Below are positions 1-5,882 of a stretch of DNA of 20,101 bases, piece by piece. The notes under the pieces were generated by a model. The model had not been told where the DNA came from, searched no databases, and worked only from the letters and a program-made list of their open reading frames with translations. Within the stretch, counting starts at the first letter, position 1; every line of letters starts with the position of its first letter. Origin of the DNA: an uncultured Barnesiella sp. GTDB lineage: Bacteria > Bacteroidota > Bacteroidia > Bacteroidales > Barnesiellaceae_A. Location: the NCBI GenBank assembly GCA_904502265.1, contig CAJGDT010000008.1, positions 1 to 20,101 on the forward strand. The letters run 5' to 3'. The translations under genes and the position numbers were made by a program.

Positions 1-424
1 GAAAGCTTGGAGCGTTAAGTGTGACATCGCACTTCCTTGCGCATTCCAAAACGAGCTTAACGAGGCAGATGCAAAAGAACTTCTTGCTAACGGTACATGG
101 TGCTGCTGCGAGGTTTCTAACATGGGTTGTACTCCCGAAGCTATCGCTGCATTCCAAAACGCTGGTATCCTCTTCGCTCCCGGTAAGGCAGTGAACGCAG
201 GTGGTGTATCAGTATCAGGTCTTGAGATGACTCAAAATGCTATGCACATCAGCTGGTCAGGTGCTGAGGTAGATGAGAAACTCCACTACATCATGGAGAG
301 CATCCACTCACAATGTGTTAAGTACGGTAAGAAAGCCGACGGCACAATCGACTACGTGAAGGGTGCAAACGTTGCCGGCTTCATGAAGGTAGCTCAAGCT
401 ATGTTGGAACAAGGTATCGTATAA
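1..424 (+). CDS. gdhA: NADP-type glutamate dehydrogenase, C-terminal part (5' end outside window)
   Basis: The open frame runs from the first full codon at position 2 to TAA at 422-424, so only the last ~140 residues are present. The enzyme reversibly aminates 2-oxoglutarate to glutamate in the cytoplasm and is a main ammonia-assimilation route in Bacteroidales. Family motifs seen in order are KCDIALPCAFQNELN, then FAPGKAVNAGGVSVSGLEM, and near the end YVKGANVAGFMKVAQAM; these match the coenzyme-domain end of hexameric bacterial GDHs. The internal ATG at 122 lies inside the conserved fold and is not the start. Odd detail: a Trp-Cys-Cys-Cys run (codons 98-109) just before the EVSNMGCTPEA segment. 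Coenzyme choice cannot be read from this fragment. A strong hairpin follows 19 bases after the stop. Glutamate is the amino donor for SerC, encoded next on the same strand. Confidence 0.93.
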   Translation, partial: KAWSVKCDIALPCAFQNELNEADAKELLANGTWCCCEVSNMGCTPEAIAAFQNAGILFAPGKAVNAGGVSVSGLEMTQNAMHISWSGAEVDEKLHYIMESIHSQCVKYGKKADGTIDYVKGANVAGFMKVAQAMLEQGIV

Positions 425-443
425 TACAACCTTCCCACATAAA

Positions 444-477
444 CAGACATATCGAGGCCTCGGCCTCGGTATGTCTG
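444..477 (+). terminator. Hairpin terminator after gdhA
   Basis: Arms 444-458 and 463-477 pair over 15 positions around a 4-base loop (459-462). All pairs are Watson-Crick except one U-G (452 with 469). No uninterrupted T run follows; the downstream sequence is merely A/T-rich. The hairpin sits directly after the gdhA stop and well before serC. The single wobble is U-G in the + transcript and would be an A/C mismatch in the opposite transcript, so it suits + strand termination. Confidence 0.7.
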
Positions 478-542
478 CTACTTATAAATACACATTAATA
501 ATATTGTCTTGACAATTTCACAATTATAAACAAAGAACAATT

Positions 543-1625
543 ATGAAAAAGCACAACTTTAACGCCGGACCTTGCGTATTGCCCAGACAAGCTGTTGAGT
601 CTGCAATCGAAGCTATCCGCGACTTTGATGGCACCGGTATCGGTCTTTTGGAAATTTCTCACCGTACACCCGGATGGGAGCGCATCATGGCTGAAACTGA
701 GCAATTGTGGCGCGAATTGTTGAACATCCCCGAGGAGTATGCTGTATTCTTCGTAGGTGGTGGTGCTTCAACACAATTCTTCCAAGTACCCGCAAACTTG
801 TTGAAAGGCAAAGCTGCATACTTGCAAACAGGTGTTTGGGCTAAGAAAGCTGCTAAAGAGGCTAAATATTATGGTGATGTAGAGATCGTAGCTTCATCAG
901 AAGATAAGAACTACACTTACATCCCCAAAGAATATACTATCCCCACTGATGCTGACTACTTCCACATCACAACCAACAACACTATCTACGGTACAGAGCT
1001 TCACGAAGATATCGACTGCCCCATCACATTGGTAGCCGATATGTCATCAGACATCATGTCTCGTCCCGTTGACGTGAAGAAATATGGTATGATCTATGGT
1101 GGTGCTCAAAAGAACGTAGGTCCCGCCGGTGTTACATTCGTAATCATCCGCAAAGACCTCCTCGGTAGCTCAGAGCGCAAATTGCAATCAATGGTTGACT
1201 ATGCTACACACTATCCCGATGAAGCACGCAACCGTTCAATGTACAATACTCCTCCCGTATTCCCCATCTTCGTTATGCACGAAACATTGAAATGGGTGAA
1301 AGAACTCGGTGGTCTTGAAGTAATGTACAAGATGAACAAAGAGAAAGCAGAGTTGCTCTACAACGAGATCGACCGCAACTCAATGTTCGTAGGTACAGCT
1401 GTTAAGGAAGACCGTTCACTCATGAACGTTTGCTTCGTAATGGCTCCCGGTAAGGAAGACTTGCAAGATGAGTTCTTCAACTTCGCTAAAGAGCGCGGTA
1501 TGGTAGGTATCAAGGGTCACCGTTCAGTAGGTGGTTTCCGTGCTTCACTCTACAACGCATGTCCCAAAGAGTCAGTTGAGGCTTTGGTAGCTTGCATGCA
1601 AGAGTTTGAGAACCTCCACAAATAA
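543..1625 (+). CDS. serC: Phosphoserine aminotransferase
   Basis: SerC is a cytoplasmic PLP enzyme. It transaminates 3-phosphohydroxypyruvate with glutamate to give phosphoserine, the second step of serine synthesis, and usually also serves pyridoxal phosphate synthesis. The protein has 360 residues, the normal family length. Motifs seen: N-terminal NFNAGPCVLP, then LLEISHRTPG (residues 35-44), FFVGGGASTQFF (69-80), and the PLP-lysine segment YGGAQKNVGPAG, where Lys190 is the expected Schiff-base lysine. The C-terminal region contains GIKGHRSVGGFRASLYNA, the usual substrate-phosphate region. The ATG at 543 follows an A-rich leader without a Shine-Dalgarno, as is normal in this phylum. serA lies 95 bases downstream on the same strand with a hairpin between them. 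Proline is almost always CCC, suggesting strong expression-linked codon bias. Confidence 0.97.
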   Translation: MKKHNFNAGPCVLPRQAVESAIEAIRDFDGTGIGLLEISHRTPGWERIMAETEQLWRELLNIPEEYAVFFVGGGASTQFFQVPANLLKGKAAYLQTGVWAKKAAKEAKYYGDVEIVASSEDKNYTYIPKEYTIPTDADYFHITTNNTIYGTELHEDIDCPITLVADMSSDIMSRPVDVKKYGMIYGGAQKNVGPAGVTFVIIRKDLLGSSERKLQSMVDYATHYPDEARNRSMYNTPPVFPIFVMHETLKWVKELGGLEVMYKMNKEKAELLYNEIDRNSMFVGTAVKEDRSLMNVCFVMAPGKEDLQDEFFNFAKERGMVGIKGHRSVGGFRASLYNACPKESVEALVACMQEFENLHK

Positions 1626-1655
1626 TAAACCTGTATAATACAGTAAAAATATTTT

Positions 1656-1689
1656 TGCGTCGCCATGCGGGCCACTGCGTGGTGGCGCA
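1656..1689 (+). terminator. Hairpin between serC and serA (terminator or attenuator)
   Basis: Arms 1656-1668 and 1677-1689 form a 13-pair stem with an 8-base loop. Three pairs are wobbles in the + strand RNA (1660/1685, 1662/1683, 1666/1679). The stem is followed only by TTTAACC, so termination may be partial. It sits inside what otherwise looks like a serC-serA operon and could set the ratio of the two enzymes. Its right arm and tail closely resemble those of the hairpin at 16710-16735. Confidence 0.6.
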
Positions 1690-1720
1690 TTTAACCAAAT
1701 AATAAACACCTATTTTTGTA

Positions 1721-2641
1721 ATGAAAATTCTTGTTGCAACCGAAAAACCCTTTGCAGCTGTAGCTGTAAACGGTATTCGTGAAGTAATTGAGGCTGCCGG
1801 TGCAGAACTCGTATTGCTCGAAAAATATACAGAGAAGGCTCAACTTCTTGCTGCAGTAGCTGATGTTGACGGTATCATTATCCGTAGTGATAAAGTTGAT
1901 GCTGAGGTATTGGACGCTGCTAAGAACTTGAAGATTGTAGTACGTGCCGGTGCAGGTTACGACAACGTAGACCTTGAGGCTGCTACAGCACACAACGTGT
2001 GTGTAATGAACACTCCCGGTCAAAACTCTAACGCCGTAGCTGAGCTTGCTCTCGGTATGATGGTGATGATGGCTCGTAACCAATACGATGGTACATCAGG
2101 TACAGAGTTGAAGGGCAAAACTTTGGGTATCCACGCTTTCGGTCAAGTAGGCCGTAACGTAGCTCGCATCGCTCAAGGTTTCGGTATGGAAGTATACGCA
2201 TTCGACCCCTTCTGCCCCGCAGAGGCTATCGCTGCTGCCGGTGTTAAGCCCGTAGAGAGCGTAGAGGAGTTGTATCGCACTTGCCAATATGTATCATTGC
2301 ACATCCCCGCAACTGCTGAGACTAAGAACTCAATCAACTACTCACTCACTTCTATCATGCCCAAGGGTGCTATGCTCGTGAATACAGCTCGTAAAGAGGT
2401 TGTATGCGAGGCTGACCTCGTTCGCATCATGGAAGAGCGTGCCGACTTCCGTTACACATCGGATATCGCTCCCGCTAACCTCGATGAGTTGAAAGAGAAA
2501 TTTGGCAACCGCGTGTTTGCTACACCTAAGAAAATGGGTGCTCAAACAGCTGAGGCTAACATCAACGCCGGTATTGCTGCCGCTCACCAAACTATCGGTT
2601 TCTTGCGCGACGGTATCGATAAATTCCGCGTGAACAAATAA
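1721..2641 (+). CDS. serA: 3-phosphoglycerate dehydrogenase, short form (lysine type)
   Basis: This is an NAD-dependent cytoplasmic dehydrogenase making 3-phosphohydroxypyruvate, the first committed step of serine synthesis and the substrate of the adjacent SerC. It has 306 residues. It carries the substrate- and nucleotide-binding domains of the D-2-hydroxyacid dehydrogenase family but no C-terminal ACT or ASB domain, so serine feedback through ACT is not expected. The Rossmann motif is GIHAFGQVGRNVA (residues 137-149). NTARKEVV supplies the catalytic Arg224. Where most family members have TPHxGA, this protein reads TPKKMGA (268-274), so lysine replaces the catalytic histidine. The usual DVFE glutamate is also absent; the segment reads SDIAPANL (247-254). 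This fits the group called type IIIK, to my knowledge described for the Entamoeba enzyme and its bacterial relatives. No DUF1015 gene follows, although I recall one after serA in Bacteroides. Confidence 0.95.
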   Translation: MKILVATEKPFAAVAVNGIREVIEAAGAELVLLEKYTEKAQLLAAVADVDGIIIRSDKVDAEVLDAAKNLKIVVRAGAGYDNVDLEAATAHNVCVMNTPGQNSNAVAELALGMMVMMARNQYDGTSGTELKGKTLGIHAFGQVGRNVARIAQGFGMEVYAFDPFCPAEAIAAAGVKPVESVEELYRTCQYVSLHIPATAETKNSINYSLTSIMPKGAMLVNTARKEVVCEADLVRIMEERADFRYTSDIAPANLDELKEKFGNRVFATPKKMGAQTAEANINAGIAAAHQTIGFLRDGIDKFRVNK

Positions 2642-2666
2642 TTGAGCTAATAGCCAATAAATAATG

Positions 2667-2698
2667 CAATCGCACTGCCCTTGTGGGTGGTGCGATTG
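2667..2698 (+). terminator. Hairpin terminator after serA
   Basis: Arms 2667-2680 and 2685-2698 pair over 14 positions with a TTGT loop. Two internal pairs (2676/2689, 2677/2688) are U-G or G-U in the + transcript. The stem begins 25 bases after the serA stop. No long T run follows. The wobbles favour folding of the serA transcript over that of the convergent gene on the other side. Confidence 0.65.
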
Positions 2699-2711
2699 TT
2701 GTATATAGCAT

Positions 2712-2790
2712 AAGGTCTCTAAGGTCTCTAAGGTCGATAGGGTCTTTAAGGGCAATAAGGCCGATAGGGCCTATAAGGCAGGAAGGCCCA
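2712..2790. repeat. Degenerate 9-base tandem repeat, unit AAGGYCNNT
   Basis: Eight consecutive 9-base units can be read from 2712 to 2783. The first two are identical (AAGGTCTCT). The rest drift through AAGGTCGAT, AGGGTCTTT, AAGGGCAAT, AAGGCCGAT and AGGGCCTAT to a decayed end. Similarity decays from left to right. The array lies between the convergent ends of serA and the serine hydrolase gene and has no coding frame. Near its right end GGGCCT (2767-2772) and AGGCCC (2784-2789) could form a short hairpin that might help terminate the - strand gene. Confidence 0.85.
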
Positions 2791-2813
2791 AGAGAGGGGG
2801 AGTGGCGTGTGGC

Positions 2814-4142
2814 TTATTGTCGGGTGTAGATGAGGATTCGGCCGAATTGCATGAAGGTGTAGCGGTCATTGTCCTTGAACTTGATGCCTACGCCTGTGGG
2901 GGAGTTGACGAAAACGCCGGGGCTCTTGGCCTCGAGCCATATAGCTGGTTGTCCGCGTAGTTGTAGCGATAGGTTGCCGTCGGCTTCGTTGTAGGTGATG
3001 CTCATAGGTAGGTCGATGAGGCTTGAGTTGAAGTGGCCGGCGTATTGTCTCAGTTCGTCCTGTGTAGCGGTGTATTGTTGATGCTTGCTGTAGTCGGGGT
3101 ATTCGTACTCCATGTCGTATATGGCACTGGCAATGCCTATGAGCAGGTCGTTGCGAGGAGCCGAACAGCCGTTGATGGCAATGGCGATGGTGATGCTGTC
3201 GGCGGGATTGTGCATGACAGCGGTGTGTGTGCCGTAGGTGTCGCCGGCATGACCATAGAAGGTGTGCTCGTAGAAGGGCATGAGCATGAGTCCGCCACCG
3301 AAACTATTACCCTCGGGAGGTAGCATGTAGGTGAGGCTTGTGTTATCGACCAATGCACCGTTGAATAGTGCGTTGGCAAAGGTAATGAGATCGGCTGTAG
3401 AAGATACTATATCGCCTACGGCTGCGACGTTGGGGAAGTAAAAGTCGTCGACTTGTTGCCACTTGTTGGCGGTGTTGAGGCGATAGGGTAGTGCTGCCTT
3501 ATGCAGTTGTGAACGGCAAGAGTGGGTGTCGCTGAGGGAGAGCGGTTGGACGATTTCGCGCTCGATAACTACGTCGTAGGGAGCTTGGTAGAGTTGCTCA
3601 ATGATGCGTCCCAGGAGGTAGTAGGCAGTGTTGGAGTATCGTACGTTCTCGCCCGGAGCGAAGATAACATCTTGTCGGATAATCTCGTCGAGGATATCTT
3701 GTTGCGAAACGGGTTGAGTAAGCCATTGAATGAGGGTGTCCTGCTTGATGGTGTAGTCGGCCAGACCCGATGTATGGTTGAGCAGGTGAGCTATGGTGAT
3801 ACTGTCGGCCGTAGATAGGGTGGGGAAAAAGTTGTCGAGAGTGGTGTCGAGAGAGAGTTGCCCACTGTTACAAAGACGGTGAATGAGGGTGGCTGTGAAG
3901 GTCTTGGTGATTGAGCCAATGTTGTAGTTGTGGCAGGTGGGGGGTACGGCATGTTGTCCGTAGTGACGAGTGTATAGGATGTTGCCATTGTAAGCCACCG
4001 ATACCGAACCGATGCCTTGGTTGTGCTGCTCGATATGGTTGATGAACGAGTCGATGGCGGCAATGTTGATGTCGCGCGCCATGGCGGGAGTACCCGCGAT
4101 AGAGAGTAATGAGAGCAGAATGATAGCGGTGATGTGTTTCAT
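2814..4142 (-). CDS. Exported serine hydrolase, class C beta-lactamase / D-Ala-D-Ala carboxypeptidase family
   Basis: The 442-residue protein starts with a cleavable signal peptide (MKHITAIILLSLL... ending near Ala-Met-Ala22), so it acts in the periplasm or at the surface. The penicillin-binding-protein-like fold is marked by SITK (Ser77 nucleophile, Lys80), YSN (Tyr169 to Asn171) and HAG (298-300), with LLNHTSGL at 120-127 between the first two. Residues from about 350 form a separate C-terminal beta-rich domain, like the lipocalin-type extension of many family members. Family members hydrolyse D-amino-acid peptides, esters or beta-lactams; the substrate cannot be told from sequence, and calling it a resistance enzyme would be unsupported. 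The gene starts 22 bases after the thioredoxin stop on the same strand, so the two are probably cotranscribed. The cytoplasmic start of the frame matches the signal peptide, supporting the ATG at 4142. Confidence 0.9.
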   Translation of the reverse strand: MKHITAIILLSLLSIAGTPAMARDINIAAIDSFINHIEQHNQGIGSVSVAYNGNILYTRHYGQHAVPPTCHNYNIGSITKTFTATLIHRLCNSGQLSLDTTLDNFFPTLSTADSITIAHLLNHTSGLADYTIKQDTLIQWLTQPVSQQDILDEIIRQDVIFAPGENVRYSNTAYYLLGRIIEQLYQAPYDVVIEREIVQPLSLSDTHSCRSQLHKAALPYRLNTANKWQQVDDFYFPNVAAVGDIVSSTADLITFANALFNGALVDNTSLTYMLPPEGNSFGGGLMLMPFYEHTFYGHAGDTYGTHTAVMHNPADSITIAIAINGCSAPRNDLLIGIASAIYDMEYEYPDYSKHQQYTATQDELRQYAGHFNSSLIDLPMSITYNEADGNLSLQLRGQPAIWLEAKSPGVFVNSPTGVGIKFKDNDRYTFMQFGRILIYTRQ

Positions 4143-4164
4143 GGTAGATAATTATGTGGTGTTG

Positions 4165-4611
4165 TTATTTGGCTTCCTCGCCCAGGAGGACTGTGCGAAT
4201 AATCTTCTCGAACTCGTCGGCGGGGTATGCACCCATCGTGCCGCGAGGATCGCCTTCAGTGGGGCAGAACAAGAATGCGGGTATGGATGATATGCCAAAG
4301 AGTGAAGCAAGCTCTTTCTCTTTATCAACATCTACTTTGTATATGATTATTTTGCCATCGTATTTGGCAGCCAATTTATTGAGTATGGGGTTCATCTGAC
4401 GGCAGGGTCCGCACCACTTGGCGTTGAAGTCAATTACGCATGGTAGTGTGCCGTTGTACTTCCAAGCTTCGGGGTTGGTCTCGTAGTTCCATACTTTCTC
4501 GAGAAATTGTTGCTTATTGAGTTCTATAACTTCTTGAGCATTGATGTTGAAAGTTACTAATGAGATAAAGAGTAAGAGAGTTGTTGTAATGATAGTTTTG
4601 ATTGTTTTCAT
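4165..4611 (-). CDS. Secreted thioredoxin-fold disulfide oxidoreductase
   Basis: This is a 148-residue protein with an N-terminal signal peptide (cleavage likely after Asn-Ala25) and a single thioredoxin domain. The active site is WCGPC (Cys67, Cys70), preceded by VIDFNAKW and followed by the cis-proline segment SSIPAF (Pro111). Two further cysteines (58 and 116) are unusual for classical thioredoxin. CGPC usually gives a reducing potential, so it may reduce periplasmic disulfides or pass electrons to another envelope protein. It resembles the exported thioredoxins common in Bacteroidales, but the partner is unknown. Neighbours: a serine hydrolase gene 22 bases downstream, probably in the same operon, and mnmA upstream with a 102-base gap carrying a candidate promoter. 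Confidence 0.93.
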   Translation of the reverse strand: MKTIKTIITTTLLLFISLVTFNINAQEVIELNKQQFLEKVWNYETNPEAWKYNGTLPCVIDFNAKWCGPCRQMNPILNKLAAKYDGKIIIYKVDVDKEKELASLFGISSIPAFLFCPTEGDPRGTMGAYPADEFEKIIRTVLLGEEAK

Positions 4612-4641
4612 GGTAATGCTATTAAATGAATCTTAGTACTA

Positions 4642-4649
4642 CAAATATA
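4642..4649 (-). promoter_or_regulatory. Candidate -7 promoter element upstream of the thioredoxin gene
   Basis: Read on the - strand this is TATATTTG, an exact match to the Bacteroidota -7 consensus TAnnTTTG. It lies 30 bases before the thioredoxin ATG, leaving a leader of roughly 25 bases. No convincing TTTG -33 element is found 19-21 bases upstream. It would drive the thioredoxin and serine hydrolase genes independently of mnmA. Confidence 0.5.
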
Positions 4650-4691
4650 GAATAAAAAGTAGAAAGAGAGCCGGGAATAAAGTGAAAAGAT

Positions 4692-4714
4692 GTTGCTTGC
4701 AGGTAAAAAGCAAC
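4692..4714 (-). terminator. Weak hairpin at the end of mnmA
   Basis: Seven perfect pairs join 4692-4698 and 4708-4714 around a 9-base loop. The first arm on the - strand overlaps the last base of the mnmA stop codon. ATCTTTTC follows on the - strand. It is short for a terminator, but its place between mnmA and the thioredoxin promoter is right. Confidence 0.35.
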
Positions 4715-5766
4715 TATTCCTCCATAATAATTCCTCCACCCAGTACCACATCATTGCGATAGAAGGCGGCCGCTTGCCCGGCAGCTATGGCAGTAAGGGG
4801 CTCGTGAAGAAGAACATGCAGGGTGTTGTCGGGTAGTAGGGTGACGGTGCAACGATTCTCCTGCTTGCGATAGCGAATTTTTACCGTCACATCGTCTCTG
4901 TCGAGCAGTAGCGAGGGGTTGGCGATGTTCCAGTTTTTCAAGCGCATCTCGGTACGCTCCAACGATTGGTAATCACCGAGTACTACAATATTCTCGGACG
5001 GAATAATTTTTTTTACAAAGACCGCGCGATTGAGGTCGATGCCCAAACCTCTCCTTTGACCGATGGTGTAGAAGGGGTATCCCTCGTGCCAAGCGATAAA
5101 ATTGCCCTTTTCGTCAACGAATTGACCCTTGCGAATGGTGTCGGCCGAAACATTATTGCGAAGAAATGTGCGGTAATCCATCGGGCAAAAGCACACTCCG
5201 AGGCTGTCTTTCTTATGAGCAGCTTTGTGAAAACCACGTTCTTCGGCAATCTCGCGTATGCGTTGCTTGGTGATATTGCCCAATGGTAGAAGCATTCGCT
5301 CAAGAATGTCTTGGGGTAGTCCCCATAAGAAGAATGACTGATTCTTATCGGTGTCGGCTCCGTTGGTGATATGCCAGTAGCCATCGATGTTTCGTTTCTG
5401 GACATAATGCCCTGTAGCCAAATGATATATGCCCATGTCATCGGCCAGTTGACGGAGTAGAGGCCACTTCAAGTAGTTGTTGCAAAGGGTGCAAGGAAAC
5501 GGAGTGTGTCCGCTCATGTATTCGCGGATAAAATAGTCGATGATGGTCGACTGAAAAAGTTCTCTTTGGTCGGATACGATGTGCCTGATGCCCAAGCTTA
5601 GGCATAAATCGCGTGCATCGTCCAGATATTCGGTGCATCCGTCTTTCTCGAAAAAACGAAAGGTGACACCGGTTACTTCATATCCGGCATCCTGTAGAAG
5701 TAGGGCGGCGACCGAGCTGTCGGTTCCGCCACTCATTCCCAATAAAACTCGTCTATTCGGTTTCAT
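4714..5766 (-). CDS. mnmA: tRNA-specific 2-thiouridylase MnmA
   Basis: MnmA is a cytoplasmic enzyme. It activates U34 of Lys, Glu and Gln tRNAs with ATP and inserts sulfur to give 2-thiouridine. The 350-residue length is normal. The PP-loop is SGGTDSS (12-18), with Thr where SGGVDSS is usual. PFPCTLCNNYLKW contains Cys95 at the position of the family's first catalytic cysteine. GVCFCP contains Cys192 as the second. TGHY (118-121) and the beta-barrel region with YPFYTIGQRRGLGI are also typical. Cys92, three residues before Cys95, sits where E. coli has an aspartate, so three cysteines could hold an iron-sulfur cluster. Bacteroidales often carry more than one MnmA paralogue, so this may not be the only copy. 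The ATG at 5766 is needed to include the PP-loop strand. Confidence 0.95.
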   Translation of the reverse strand: MKPNRRVLLGMSGGTDSSVAALLLQDAGYEVTGVTFRFFEKDGCTEYLDDARDLCLSLGIRHIVSDQRELFQSTIIDYFIREYMSGHTPFPCTLCNNYLKWPLLRQLADDMGIYHLATGHYVQKRNIDGYWHITNGADTDKNQSFFLWGLPQDILERMLLPLGNITKQRIREIAEERGFHKAAHKKDSLGVCFCPMDYRTFLRNNVSADTIRKGQFVDEKGNFIAWHEGYPFYTIGQRRGLGIDLNRAVFVKKIIPSENIVVLGDYQSLERTEMRLKNWNIANPSLLLDRDDVTVKIRYRKQENRCTVTLLPDNTLHVLLHEPLTAIAAGQAAAFYRNDVVLGGGIIMEE

Positions 5767-5771
5767 GAGTG

Positions 5772-5779
5772 CAAAGATA
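5772..5779 (-). promoter_or_regulatory. Candidate -7 element abutting the mnmA start
   Basis: On the - strand the sequence is TATCTTTG, an exact TAnnTTTG match, ending only 5 bases before the mnmA ATG. Transcription would then begin at or next to the start codon, giving a nearly leaderless mRNA. The -33 region is T-rich (AGTTTT) without a clean TTTG. It could be a chance match. Confidence 0.35.
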
Positions 5780-5819
5780 GTTACAAATATGAAACTTATG
5801 AAAACTAATAATAATAAAG

Positions 5820-5858
5820 GTGGCGTATGAGAGACCTATATGTCTCTTCATACGCCAC
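5820..5858 (-). terminator. Strong hairpin terminator after the SNF-family transporter gene
   Basis: Arms 5820-5835 and 5842-5858 pair over 16 positions with one bulged base (5848) and a 6-base loop. Read on the - strand it begins 24 bases after the transporter stop and is followed by CTTTATTATTATTAG, a T-rich tract. It separates the transporter from mnmA. Confidence 0.8.
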
Positions 5859-5882
5859 TGAATAGCTTTCTATAGTGTGTTC

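Noticed and set aside
1691..2083. Antisense frame opposite the 5' half of serA
   Set aside because: It gives a low-complexity product with no motif and fully overlaps a well-supported gene.
2814..4142. Calling the serine hydrolase a beta-lactam resistance gene
   Set aside because: SxxK, YxN and HxG are shared by esterases, peptidases and class C beta-lactamases. The C-terminal extra domain and context do not favour resistance.
4690..4702. 13-base sequence ATGTTGCTTGCAG shared with 10637-10649
   Set aside because: A few exact matches of this length are expected by chance in a 20-kb window. The contexts differ, and only the first copy can form a hairpin.
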